Positions 10,167-20,460 of a stretch of 64,000 nt of DNA are shown here, one piece after another. The notes under the pieces were generated by a model. The model saw only the letters and a program-made list of their open reading frames with translations. It did not search any database and had not been told where the DNA came from. The stretch is from assembly GCA_963930655.1 (NCBI GenBank), contig OZ005618.1:9446001-9510000 (forward strand), in the 5' to 3' direction. The stretch is from Myrica gale. Taxonomy: Eukaryota > Streptophyta > Magnoliopsida > Fagales > Myricaceae. Both the position numbers and the translations under genes were made by a program. Position 1 is the stretch's first letter. Each line of letters opens with the position of its first letter.

Positions 10167-12112
10167 CTAAGTGCTAAAGGCGTCAACCCAGAAGCGAGGG
10201 GAGAGGTGAGAGTGAAAGAGGAGGGTGAGACCAGTTTCAGTCAGATGGCGGTGCTTGCGTTCAGCTCGACCATTTTGAGCAGGGGTATAGGGACAGGAAA
10301 GCTGATGATGAATGCCGGAGGTACAAAGATGAGCAGTGAAGCAAGAGCTTGTGAATTCACCCCCACCATCACTCTGGAAAATTTTAATACGTGTAGAATG
10401 TTGAGTCTCCACAAATTTTTGGAATTGGATGAGAACATTGAAAAAATCAAATTTAAATTTTAAAGGATAAAGCCAAGTAAAGCGAGAGTAATCATCAATA
10501 AAAAGGACATAATATTGAAAACCCGAATTTGATTTGACAGGATAAAAGCTCCAAATATCGCAATGAATTAGGTCTAAAACAGAGGAGGACCTACGATCGT
10601 TACGTGGATATGGCAAGCGATGATTTTTTGCAATTTGACATGTACTGCATAATTGAGGAGATGGCAACAAAGAGGTGAGATAAAGATGGTCTTTTTTATT
10701 TAGAGAAGATATAACAGAATGATTTACATGTCCAAGGCGAGCATGCCATAAATAATAGGAAGCATGTAATGTTTTATTGTTGAGAGTAGAAATAAAGGCC
10801 GAGTTGCTGTGCTCTAGCACATATAAGCCGCCAACCCTCTTACCGGTTGCTACCACCCGTCTTGTGTGACGATTCTGAATAGAAAAAAGATTGTCAGTAA
10901 AGGTAACCGCCAAAGGAAAATCATATGTTAATTTATAGTAAAAATTTTGGTGAGGTGTAGAACAACTAATACATCTAATAGATTAACATCAGAAGCAGTG
11001 GAGAGACTACCAGTATGCATGATAGGTAAGGAGGCACCATTTCCCACTATTACAGAGTCCTAACCAACATAGGGTGTTGGCTGATCCAAGACAGAGGGGT
11101 CATTAGACATGTGGGCTGAAGCTCCAGTATCTAAAAACCACTCAGAGCGTGTAGGATCATTGAGGTAACAAGATCCAGTGAATGCTTCGGCAAGATGGGC
11201 AGCGGAGTCACTGCGGGTGTAGCGCTGGTTGCACCGATCAGCGTAGTGGCCTTCAACGCAACAAATCTGACAACGGGGAGGACGATGCCCATGACTGGAA
11301 AAGGTGGTGTGACCACGAGAGGAGTTGTGGCAGCAGTGACTGTTGTTGTGTCCATTGTTGGTGCGGAAAGAAAGGCGCTGGTTTGAGCCATTAGAAGAGG
11401 CAAGGAACGCTGCAGCAGCTGATGCGGTGGGCTCGAGTGACCTCTGAAATATTTCAAAACTCTCAGCTTTGGAGACGAGATCAACAAAGGTCGACAAAGG
11501 GGTGAGAGCCATCTGGGCAGAAGAAAAACTCAAGAAATCGGTGCCGAGGCCACGGAGGAACCAGTGCACCTTGTCGGTGTCATCAACGGGATGACCGATG
11601 GCATGAAGCTGATCACAAAGAGTTTTGAAGGTGCGGGCAAAGGCAGCCATAGATCTAGTTCCTCGTTTGATTAACTGCAATCATCTTTAAGATGAATTTC
11701 TCTAGCTTTGGAACGATGGTTGAAAGTTGTCTCCAAGGTAAGCCATACATCACGGGAAGTGGAGAGACCAACTATTTCAGCCAACGCCTCTTCGGTGAGA
11801 GAGGATCGAAGGAGACAGAGGAGGCATTGGTCAGCAGCCCTCCACGCCAGGTATTCCTTGGTTGGTGTATGAGAGGTGGCAGCTGCTAATTGCGGAGGTG
11901 GGATGATGGAGCCGTCAATATGACCAAGTAATTCTTAGTTTTCAATAAGCGGAAGAATGAGACTACGCCAGAGAAGATAGTTGGTGGAGGAAAGCTTGAT
12001 TGTGATCATATGAATGAGAGTATTGAAGGGGAGAACAGAGGAGGAGGCTTCGATGGCCATGGAAAAAAAGAAGCAGGATCTAGAGGTCAATCCGATTGTT
12101 GCTCTGATACCA
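10167..12112 (-). mobile_element. Partial Ty1/copia retrotransposon (gag-protease-integrase)
   Basis: Read on the minus strand from 12062, gag starts with MAIEASSSVLPF, has an in-frame stop near 11935, then continues (11680-11060) with RSMAAFARTFKTLCDQL and a CCHC knuckle (CQICCVEGHYADRC). The protease follows (WFLDTGASAHMSND). From 10913 come the GAG-pre-integrase (LWHARLGHVN, HxxxH with CSTCQIAK) and the integrase core (DDYSR, DGGGEF, PYTPAQNGRAERKHR). The element ends abruptly at 10167 inside integrase, so reverse transcriptase, RNase H and the 3' LTR are missing. The primer-binding site is at 12101-12112. Stops and truncation make it inactive. Confidence 0.9.
12101..12112 (-). other. Primer-binding site for initiator tRNA-Met
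   Basis: The minus strand reads TGGTATCAGAGC, the standard complement of the 3' end of initiator tRNA-Met used by plant copia elements. It directly follows an LTR end reading ...CTTTTCA, which fixes the 5' LTR border at 12113. Confidence 0.85.
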
Positions 12113-12270
12113 TGAAAAGGTTTGGTAAATCACCACACCTTGAACGTGGATGAGTATTCTATATTTATAAAATGTAAAACATAATTACAAATTCAATTAC
12201 ACAATAGAAACGGACAAAAACAATTACACAATAGAAACCGACAAAATCAATTACACAATAGAAACAATTC
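12113..12270 (-). mobile_element. 5' LTR of the partial copia element, with 27-bp tandem repeat
   Basis: Lies just upstream of the primer-binding site on the minus strand. Positions 12194-12265 hold two and two-thirds copies of a 27-bp unit beginning CAATTACACAATAGAAAC. The outer border is uncertain; TGTTTCTATTG (minus strand, near 12266) is a possible LTR start. With the other LTR lost, length cannot be confirmed. Confidence 0.55.
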
Positions 12271-12409
12271 TCCTGGAATCAAGGTAATGAGCTAGAATCG
12301 AGGTTCGATAAGTCTATGTATGGGAAGCTTTAGATATAGGCGTATGATCCTCAACAACGGGTACTGATTTAATTTGTACTCATACTTACACGACTAACTA
12401 TAATTTTAG

Positions 12410-12710
12410 AAGAAAAAAAATGAGATGGTTGTAAAAATCTTTGATCAGCTCTGGTATATAGAATGAAATATATCATGTACAATTGAGCTGGCTCTCCTAG
12501 GGTGGGTCCTAAGAACCTTGGTGTTGGGAGACACCAGCTATACAGTGAGGTGGGAGAAATATGCTACGCACTTAGGTCACATTAACGAAAGGGAAAGGGA
12601 AAGGGCAATTAGCTGTGTCCCAGAATTTTATTGTAGGTGCCATGGAAACCAAGTTTCAGTTCTTGAAGGATGTGGAAATTTGATCTTTCAGTTTTGTTTT
12701 TGGTAGAGTT
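12410..12710. repeat. Local duplication block D2, copy 1
   Basis: About 300 bases match 17625-17912 in the same orientation at roughly 90% by eye, e.g. ATCTTTGATCAGCT, TTGGGAGACACCAGCT, CTTAGGTCACATTAACGAAA and GATCTTTCAGTTTTGTTTTT. This copy has an extra GGGAAA unit. It lies 3' of the intact GH18 gene. No conserved coding frame. Confidence 0.85.
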
Positions 12711-12826
12711 ATTGGGCTGGATTGATTCAGTTTCGGTATTATCAGTTTGATTATTTTCTGAGGCTGATACCTAATTTCTTGAACTCTTTTGCTTTCAATA
12801 AAGTTTACTCTGTTCTAAAAAAAACT
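12711..12826 (+). repeat. Possible retroposed 3' end with A-tail
   Basis: Where copies D2-1 and D2-2 stop matching, copy 1 has about 110 extra bases ending CAATAAAG...TTCTAAAAAAAA (12798-12826): a polyadenylation-like signal followed by an A-run. This suggests a small retroposed 3' end. No target duplication was found. Confidence 0.3.
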
Positions 12827-12829
12827 AGT

Positions 12830-13232
12830 GGGATGGGACGGCAATATGCCTATTAACACGTAAAGGAAAGTACTAAAAGTACTGTTATATGTTTTGTGCA
12901 CAACCATAAGTAATTCTCCATAGTAGACTTTTCTCTCTCTCTACAATATGTGCGACAATAGCTAGTCCAGCTTGCTGCAATTTCCCTTGATCTAATATAG
13001 TAGGACAGCAGAGGATCGATACAATATGTATATATGGATCGCAGTTTAAGGTCAAACTAGGAGGAAATAACTTGAATACGACATTATTATTTGAAACACG
13101 CGTAGAAAGATCACCGAATATGGATATACTAAGACAGGAGAAGTATCAGAGTAGTAGATGCCACTGGAATCTAATCAATATTATGCGATACCTCTTGAGA
13201 AGATACAGTTCTTAATTTGGAGATAATTAATA
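12830..13232. other. 3' flank of the GH18 gene
   Basis: No coding signal. It must contain the 3' UTR and terminator of the minus-strand GH18 gene; several AT-rich stretches could serve as polyadenylation signals but none stands out. Confidence 0.4.
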
Positions 13233-14153
13233 CTAGTTGGGATGAGCCAAAAGAGCTTGTGATTGCTTCTCGTAGTGGAAACCGTTGGCCTTTGATTCAT
13301 CCGCACACCAAACAAAGATGCCATAAAGTCGCTGCTGACTTTTGAGCCTTTTGCAGGCAGTAAAGAACCCATTTGCCGGTGACAATCCGCCACTTCCATC
13401 GCTGAGAAAGCTTGTTAACACCTTCCCACCTTTGTAATTGGAGATTTGGGTGTTGAAATAGCTTATAAATTGAGACACAGTGGTTCCCTTATCATAGGCA
13501 TAAAACTGGAAATTGACGTAGTCTATTTGGTGCCCATATTTCCTCCAGAGGGCCAAGTAACGTTCCTGAACTTGATCATTGTCGAAGGGGGCTATAGAAG
13601 CAAATGAAATTACCTTATTCCTCTTCAGAGTTGTAATAAGCCGTCCGATGCACTCGGCAAAGGTATCCGAATCGCCATGAAAGTGCTCGTAATCAATATC
13701 AATCCCATCCAAATGGTACTGCTTTATGATCCTCGTGAGTGATGAAACCGCATTAGAAACCCATGATTCCACCGAGGAGGGGCTGAAGTATGCATACTTA
13801 TTCCCTACGGTGTCCCCTCCTAAGCTTACGGCCACCTTGACATTCGAATGGGCATTCTTAATAGACGAAACTTGGGAGGGGCTGAGATTGCCGGAGTCCC
13901 AGAAGATGTTAAAATCTCCATTGGTAAGAGAGGTACCTGAGGTGTCATAATCTATAGCAAAAGAGAGAATGAAATGGAACTCAACGTTTCGGTTTATAGG
14001 TACATCAGGAAATGTGACGTTTTTGAACTCAGCTCCGATATATTCTCTGAAAAGATCTGAGTTTCTGGAGGCTGCCTGGACTTGTATTTGAGAGACGAAG
14101 AGAGCCTCGATGATGAGAAGGATAGTGAAGAGCTTGGGCACCTCCATTTGCAA
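13233..14153 (-). CDS. Secreted GH18 chitinase-like protein (class III/narbonin-type)
   Basis: Single-exon gene of 306 aa. An N-terminal signal peptide (hydrophobic residues 8-27, ending near QVQA) indicates secretion. The fold is a glycosyl hydrolase family 18 barrel: strand motif [10 protein letters not shown] at about 105-114 and the catalytic strand DGIDIDYE at 149-156, with D152, D154 and the proton donor E156 all present, so chitin or a related GlcNAc polymer could be cleaved. Late barrel motifs ([17 protein letters not shown]) resemble the plant chitinase 2-like / RuBisCO-associated / narbonin group, some of which are storage proteins. The start could be M1 or M4 (MEVPK). A TATA-like TATATGA lies about 65 bases upstream on the minus strand. 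A broken, inverted fragment is at 3990-4082 and both flanks are locally duplicated. Activity is inferred from motifs only. Confidence 0.9.
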   Translation of the reverse strand: MQMEVPKLFTILLIIEALFVSQIQVQAASRNSDLFREYIGAEFKNVTFPDVPINRNVEFHFILSFAIDYDTSGTSLTNGDFNIFWDSGNLSPSQVSSIKNAHSNVKVAVSLGGDTVGNKYAYFSPSSVESWVSNAVSSLTRIIKQYHLDGIDIDYEHFHGDSDTFAECIGRLITTLKRNKVISFASIAPFDNDQVQERYLALWRKYGHQIDYVNFQFYAYDKGTTVSQFISYFNTQISNYKGGKVLTSFLSDGSGGLSPANGFFTACKRLKSQQRLYGIFVWCADESKANGFHYEKQSQALLAHPN

Positions 14154-14214
14154 CCCAGAAGAAGATTTCTGCCTTTGGGCGCTATGAGCAAATTGGACAC
14201 CTTCTTATGTGCCT

Positions 14215-14222
14215 TCATATAC
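14215..14222 (-). promoter_or_regulatory. TATA-like element of GH18 gene
   Basis: On the minus strand TAGTATATGAAGG lies about 65 bases upstream of the GH18 start codon, the only TATA-like stretch close enough. Not otherwise supported. Confidence 0.35.
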
Positions 14223-14317
14223 TACCTTCATTATCGAGGTGTGGACCTTGAGGCCATTAATAAAAGAGGAAAATTTGCTTCTATGCTGTTGCAAAAGCAA
14301 ATGATGTTTGACCGTTT

Positions 14318-14362
14318 GAATGCTGTTTTGTCTATCTAAAAAAAAAGAATGCTGTTTTGTCT
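14318..14362. mobile_element. Minimal retroposition scar (A-run between 16-bp direct repeats)
   Basis: GAATGCTGTTTTGTCT occurs at 14318-14333 and again at 14347-14362. Between them are only 13 bases, ATCT followed by nine A. This is the expected footprint of target-primed reverse transcription in which almost the whole element was lost by 5' truncation. Confidence 0.6.
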
Positions 14363-14865
14363 TCTCATCGATGGTTCTGAAAAAGTCAAGTTGACTACCT
14401 CCTTGGATGATAGATAATGCCCTTTGTCCCATAATTTATTTTATGGCCCTGATGAAAGCATATTCCGGGCAGTTCTTTTTTCCCCAGTGTTCATCTGGCA
14501 CTATGGTCGGCCTTTATCTAAAAAAGTTCGAAAATGGAACACATGTTCTCTCTCTTACTCCACTATCATGCAGCATAAGTTTGAAGATGGCCTGAGTAGT
14601 TAAGGTTTGAGTTTTGATGGACTTCTAAGGTCTTAAATTAAAATTTTCGTAGATACTACTGTCACTTACAGGACCTTTAGCCTTATAATTGTTCAGTTTG
14701 TATTGGACGAAAGAATTGCATAGATTCTGAAATTAGTTACGGTACGCGTAAATTAACCTGAACACCCATTAAAAAAAAGTTTGAAGATATTTCCAATAAT
14801 GTGTGGAGGTACAAGTAGAGGATAAGAAACAAAGTAGTGGCAAGGAGAAAACCAGAGGATATGAG
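14363..14865. other. Intergenic, upstream of GH18 gene
   Basis: Short unsupported frames only. Nothing recognised. Confidence 0.4.
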
Positions 14866-15090
14866 CACCATTGCAACAGACCAATATGTAAAGATACAAA
14901 TCTCTATAGTTGGTGGGTGATGTCAACCTATTGGGGCGGTCCAGTTCTTTTCTTTTTCTCAATGGTCCAGCCAGTTCTTTTCACTTTGACACTATCTTCT
15001 TTGTGAACTCTATCTGGGTGTCCAGAGAATATTCTTTTTGGGTTAATGGGTATTATAAGAAAGATGGTCAGTAAACGTGATTAGATTCAG
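14866..15090. repeat. Local duplication block D1, copy 2
   Basis: Matches 7655-7691 plus 8309-8710 in order and orientation. It lacks the 617-bp foldback element and some 200 bases of the other copy. It lies 5' of the intact GH18 gene, while copy 1 lies beside the LINE-truncated GH18 fragment, so both blocks probably belonged to one duplicated unit. Confidence 0.7.
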
Positions 15091-15302
15091 CGTAGAGAAA
15101 AGAAAGCGATTAGGTAAAAATTAGGGGCCAAACACGTGTAAAGTCAGAAAACTCGGCTGTCCTTGAATGAGTGTTTTTTTTAGTCAGTGGAAGGCAGGCA
15201 AAGGTCAGTAAACGTGATTAGAATCAGCGGAGAAAAGAAAGCGATTAGGTGAAAATTAGGGGCCAAACACGGGTAAAGTAAAAAAACTCGGCTGTCCTTG
15301 AA
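15066..15302. repeat. Tandem duplication, 137-bp offset
   Basis: GTCAGTAAACGTGATTAGA...GCGATTAGGT..AAAATTAGGGGCCAAACAC occurs at 15069 and again at 15206, about 100 bases long with few differences. It ends in CTCGGCTGTCCTTGAATG, which leads into the next duplicated unit. Confidence 0.75.
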
Positions 15303-15588
15303 TGGTCTTAACAAGTGTTATTTTTTGTTTTAGTTACAGTGGAAGGCCAGGCCAGGAGGGGGAGTGGATCCCGGATCTGACCCTCCCAAGGAGGTACCAA
15401 TTGAACTAACGCTTAGTGGTTGTGGTCTTCACAAGTTGAGTTGTCCTTGAATGGTCTTAACAAGTGTTATTTTTTGTTTTAGTCACAGTGGAAGGCCAGG
15501 CCAGGAGGGGGAGTGGATCCCGGATCTGACCCTCCCAAGGAGGTACCAATTGAACTAACGCTTAGTGGTTGTGGTCTTAACAAGTTGA
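15294..15588. repeat. 149-bp near-identical tandem duplication, SINE-like
   Basis: Two copies (15294-15438 and 15443-15588) differ at only a few bases. On the minus strand each has a perfect box-A match (TAGTTCAATTGG) followed by a degenerate box-B-like GGGTCAGATCC, which suggests a tRNA-derived SINE part, although the spacing is short for a working polymerase III promoter. Confidence 0.6.
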
Positions 15589-15718
15589 AATGCATATTAA
15601 AGACTGGAATTCAGCAAGTTGCCACCAAAGAAAAAAATGATATCTAGATTGATCTTGTGAAATAATAAATAATTTCTTAGAAATTTTTAATTATCATTTT
15701 TGAAGAGATCTGTAGTGT

Positions 15719-16973
15719 CAGTGGCGGAATCAGGAATCCAATCGAAGGGATTAAGGAAAAATGACAAGAAAAAATTTTATTGCGTAATGCAAAAAAATAT
15801 CTTAGAGTTAAAATATCAAAAATTAAGGACTACAAACACTAAAAAATTAAAATACACGTACAATATTATTTGTGATAGTGGGAGGTGGCAATTGAATCCT
15901 ACGAGACTGCATATTCTGAAAATGTTATAAAATAGCTTCGTTCTCAATAATATTCGTTTCAGAAGTAACAGTCACATTATGAGTACTAGACGACTCTATA
16001 CTGGCTGACTTCTTTTATCAAAAACTTGTTCATTATCTAAACAAAACAAAAGAACAGAAAATTCATCAATCTAATTTTATAACCTAATCACAATTTCAAT
16101 ATAATGCACAATTAAATCCTAATCAAAGATTCACAATAATCCCAATCAAATTCATAATCACAATATAAAATTAATCACATTATTCATCAAAAATTAAAAT
16201 AAATTCATCATCGATTCACAGACATTTAACAATTTAAATTCATGTTGATTTAATCTGTGATGAATTCATAAATTCATCACATTACTCTGATTATCTTAAG
16301 GAAACCTGTAAGATCATCTAAATGTTGCAAACTTACCTTTTTGTGGGCAGATATTTGTAGGGAATCTCAGCCTCTTCACATAAGATTAGAACGTGTGTAA
16401 TCACATCATAGGAGATATGTTCCCAACTATAACATATAATCTGTATTCCGCATAGGGAGGGAAAAACTTTTACAATTTCAAATGATAAAAATCAATCCAA
16501 TTATCCAAGTTGCAGTTACCAATATCAAACAGGACAAAACCCTTATTTTTCAATTTAAGGACATATGTATAATGAGAGCAATCTCTATCCCACTACCATC
16601 CTTAAACTTTATTTCTCATACATACTCATTACTGTCAGTTCATTATTCATCTCTGATTGACATGAAACCGGAAAAGCTTCCGTTTATTTTTTCTTATTTG
16701 AAAACATAAAACAAGAATTCATCACAATTTAAATTCATCAATTTGAATTTAACAATTTCACAATTTAAATCATATAACACAAATTCACAAATTCATGTTG
16801 ATGAATTTAACAATTTGAATTTATGAATTCATCACAATATATAAATCAGAGTACATAATCTATTAATGAGGGGTGGGCTGGGCTCTTAACACACAAAAAT
16901 TAAGGAATTTTCAGGCCATGGGGAGCGGCTGCCACCCATGGTCCAAATGTGGTTCTGCCTTTGTGTAGAGTTT
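15719..16973. mobile_element. Non-autonomous hAT element, 1255 bp
   Basis: The left end is CAGTGGCGGAATCAGGAA and the reversed right end CAAAGGCAGAACCACATT, matching at 10 of the first 14 positions; CAGNGGCGGA-type ends are common in plant hAT elements. The flanks are TGTAGTGT (15711-15718) and TGTAGAGT (16974-16981), an 8-bp duplication with one change. The interior is AT-rich with many TTCATCA/AATTTAAATTCAT repeats and no transposase, so the element depends on others for movement. Confidence 0.7.
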
Positions 16974-16981
16974 TATTCGTT

Positions 16982-17624
16982 TTGGGTGCTTATAGTTTAG
17001 AAACTCTTTCTAGAACGCCATACAAACGGGGTGTCGTTTAGAAAACGAACATTACATATATGGTATACATAGAAGTGATTTTATTAGGTAGAAATGTTAG
17101 GTGGTGAACACCATATGGGCTGTGCATGCTGACTCGGGAATAGCAATTGGATAGCTTGAGACGGCCAGGCAATGAAGGGTCTGTACTGGGGGAGTCGAGA
17201 CCATGACCAATAGACAGCTTAGCCCGGCCCCAAAAAGTCAAACACCCAAATGGAAAATTAACTTCTCGTCAATGGGCAACCAATCAGTCACAGATGGAAC
17301 ACTGACCTTTCAGACTGGTAATCTCATAAAATTGGTCTCCTAGCAAAATGAATAGATAAACAGATAGAACTTGGCCTTTAATATGGATTTGAAGATCAAT
17401 CGATCTAGTCTTGGTTGGGGTAGATCACCAAAATCATTGGGGTCCAACTGGGTAAAGCTGGGTTCTGAATTTGTCATTTTCATGGAACTAACTGTCAAAA
17501 ATTTATTCTCATAAAGAAAGCTAAAACATGATGGATGTGTAATATTTAAGCAAACTCTTTGTAGAGTAAAAGCTGCTTCAAATTGAATTTAGGGTCAGTT
17601 AGGAAAAAAAAAAGAAGAAGAAGA
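16982..17624. other. Intergenic, nothing recognised
   Basis: No gene, RNA or repeat border that I can defend. Confidence 0.4.
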
Positions 17625-17912
17625 AGATAAGATGGTTGTGGAAATCTTTGATCAGCTTTGGTATATAGAAAGAGATATATCATATACAATTGAGCTGGCT
17701 CTCCTTCTAGGGTGGGTCCCAAGAACCAGAGTGTTGGGAGACACCAGCTTTACAGTGAGGTGGGAGAAATATGCTACACACTTAGGTCACATTAACGAAA
17801 GGGAAAGGGCAATTAGCTGTGTCCCAATTTTATTGTAGGGGCCATGGAAACCAAGTTTCAGTTCTCAAAGGATGTGGAAATTTGATCTTTCAGTTTTGTT
17901 TTTGGTAGAGTT
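17625..17912. repeat. Local duplication block D2, copy 2
   Basis: Matches 12410-12710. Copy 1 lies 3' of the intact GH18 gene, but no GH18 sequence follows this copy, so the neighbouring gene was not copied or has been lost. Homology ends at TTTTGGTAGAG. Confidence 0.85.
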
Positions 17913-20280
17913 TTTGCTTAAACTAACAAAAAAAAAACACATGTTGCCCTTTTGCGTTTAAGGTATCTAACTAAACCCCGGCAGAGCCAGGGAATAAGAC
18001 GAAGAATCGTTTGGGGATTTTGTTCCCCGAGAAAAGAAAGGTTGTCCTTTTCAAAGACACTACTCTTTCCAGTATTTGTCACCTTTGTAGTACTCTCAAA
18101 CCAGTTTCTTAGACAATTGTTGTCGTAGCTTTGTCATTTGCAATCGTTAGGGGGCGCGGGCATCATGGGCTGATGAACATCAGAGGCCTCTGTTTTACTT
18201 GTTTCCTTAATGTTATACTGGCCATTCAAGGCCATTTGAGGTTCGGTGGCTTTTTGGCTGAGGACCCATGGCCATTGGCCATGATGTTACACCTGTTAAC
18301 TAGGAGGTAACATGGCTGGCTATGATTGCCTGCAGGATGCAGCTGTGCTGTCCAAAAGCTTCTGGTGAGACAAATTTCTTAAACCACACAGTATACCTCT
18401 CTTTTTCCTTTCAAGAAATTACAAAGCGCACTTCTTACTGCATTAGCTTCCTCTAAAGCAAAACTAGAGCTACCCCCACTTCATCTTTTCTTTGTTTTAT
18501 TACTTCTCTCAGCTTCAGACTCATGAAAACTCATACATTTCGCCCACATGAGCTCTGCATCCCTTGCGCTTTAGAGCCACAGGCACAGAGCCAGCATCAA
18601 TAGCCACAAAATCTTATAATTTTGTTTCCAGTCAATGTGGCCCAGATGCGTCTCAATCTTTACGGGCCTGGCTTGGTCTTATCCATAAACACGTGCATGC
18701 AATTACTTTAGGGTAAATCTACAGCTTTTATGTTCTGCAAACACATGTTTTATGTCATTTGTTTGACACGAGGACCATGTAGATATTTGTTAAATTACAG
18801 AGTCTAGAAGAGATACAAATTCATGTAACATAGAGAATTACACTCGAGAAAGAGACCAGAGACGGGTTGAACTTAAGAGTTAAGTCTTTTTTGGGTAACG
18901 AGGAGAAACCCTATGCAGCAGGCCACCAGAGTAAATCCACTTAACGCACAGGTAAACTTCAGAAATCTTAGTGTAAACCTAATGTACCACTACAACTATC
19001 ACTTAAAATGGTTAAGATATTCACTCAATGAAGAATCGAATATGTGAGACTTGTGCGCCTACCCACACAAGCACAAGTTCGCACTTACCACTGGGGCAGA
19101 CCGCAATGGGTAAGACTTAAAAGTCTTAATACCGTACTAAATCGTCATTTGTCTCTAATGTTTAATATCCATTAATTAGCATGGCCACTAAGGCATGGAA
19201 TTAGTAAAATTCCAAAGAAAAAGTACATATAAGATTTTTAATAATAGGGATAAGAAATTTAACCATTTATTTTATATGTTCTCGAACATGCTTCAATTGC
19301 CATACGCTTCCCTCTTTTGAACTTTTCCTCTCTTCATATTTTAATTTGTTCCTATGATATCTTAAACCTAATCAGCATCCAACTCATGAATAACAATTAT
19401 TCTAACGTCTGCTGAAACAAAATGGCATGGTCAGTTCAATATGGACCAGGGTGACTTCAAATGTCCCCATCAACTATCAAGCAGCCTCTATGGGACTACA
19501 CATGCAGGGGTTACGAATAGCTCCAACACTGCCTAGTAGTACTCAATACTTGCTGGACTTTAGCTAAAGGGGTACATGCTGGAAATAGAAGGTAAAGCAG
19601 CAGAGTTTCTGAGTGGAAAGAATCAAAACATCTTTCAGTGTAAATGTCAGTGAAAAAGAATTATTCATGTGGAGGGATAAAAGTAGTGAAGTAAAGCATA
19701 CGCAGCAAATACATAGAGTATGTTCCAAGTAACAGTTCCAACTAGTGAAATGGCAGAAACCAAGAGATCCAGTATTTTACCAGCCCCAGTGATGATCTTT
19801 TATTTTCAGGACAAAGAAGATCACAAGTGCCAATCCAGTTACCTAAATCAGGACATGTGGGCTCAAGTGTGTTGAAAGTGGATGCGTTATATCTTAAAGA
19901 AGTTAATGAGATATCAGTTTTTTTTATTAGGGAGAAGTTATTGAGCAATCTTCCTTGCAGATTAGGTGAACAAATTGTCAACATGGGAGTATCACACGTG
20001 AAGAAAGCTGGCTTAAGAGTATTTTCTAGTCCACTGTACCTGCAATGTCGAGAATTTTAATACCAATTGAGCATGCTCTGATAGGTTTAACTCTCTGGTA
20101 TAACAAATTGAGTAAGAGATAATAATGCTTCTTTATGCAAGGAGGAATTTCATGTCCACAAGGTAGTGAAACACCCGGAGCACTAGGAAAATCATGTCCC
20201 CATGAGATAACAATCTCCAGTTCTCTAGTTTGTTTTCTATACACAGATTGTTTGCCTAAACAAGTGCAACAATTTTAACT
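17913..20280. other. Long intergenic stretch, unassigned
   Basis: Mixed-composition DNA without a frame or RNA signature that I recognise. Minus-strand frames at 19742-19984 and 20026-20244 are short and have no known motif. Confidence 0.35.
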
Positions 20281-20460
20281 TCAGTTTGTGAATCTATCAC
20301 TTATCCCAAAAGTTTAAGCAATTGGGGTGGCGTGCGAGTCAGGTCTCAAACTCAGAACATTGGTTCTAATACCATGTAAATCTATCACTTATCCTAAACA
20401 CTTAAGTTGATAGAAAGAAAAAGATTTTATTATTTAAATTATATTCTCTAACACAGTTCA
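20281..20460. repeat. Internal direct repeat, possible LTR scrap
   Basis: GTGAATCTATCACTTATCC (20288) recurs as TAAATCTATCACTTATCC (20378), followed by ...CACTTAAGTTGATAGAAAG and an AT-rich tail ending TCTCTAACAC. The composition recalls a small LTR or TRIM element, as does 45435-45655. Borders are unclear. Confidence 0.25.

Noticed and set aside
10206-10463. Plus-strand frame opposite the copia integrase
   Set aside because: Shadow of the minus-strand integrase frame, with no motif of its own.
15360-15420. A functional tRNA gene in the SINE-like duplication
   Set aside because: The box A match is good but box B is degenerate and too close, and no cloverleaf can be drawn.
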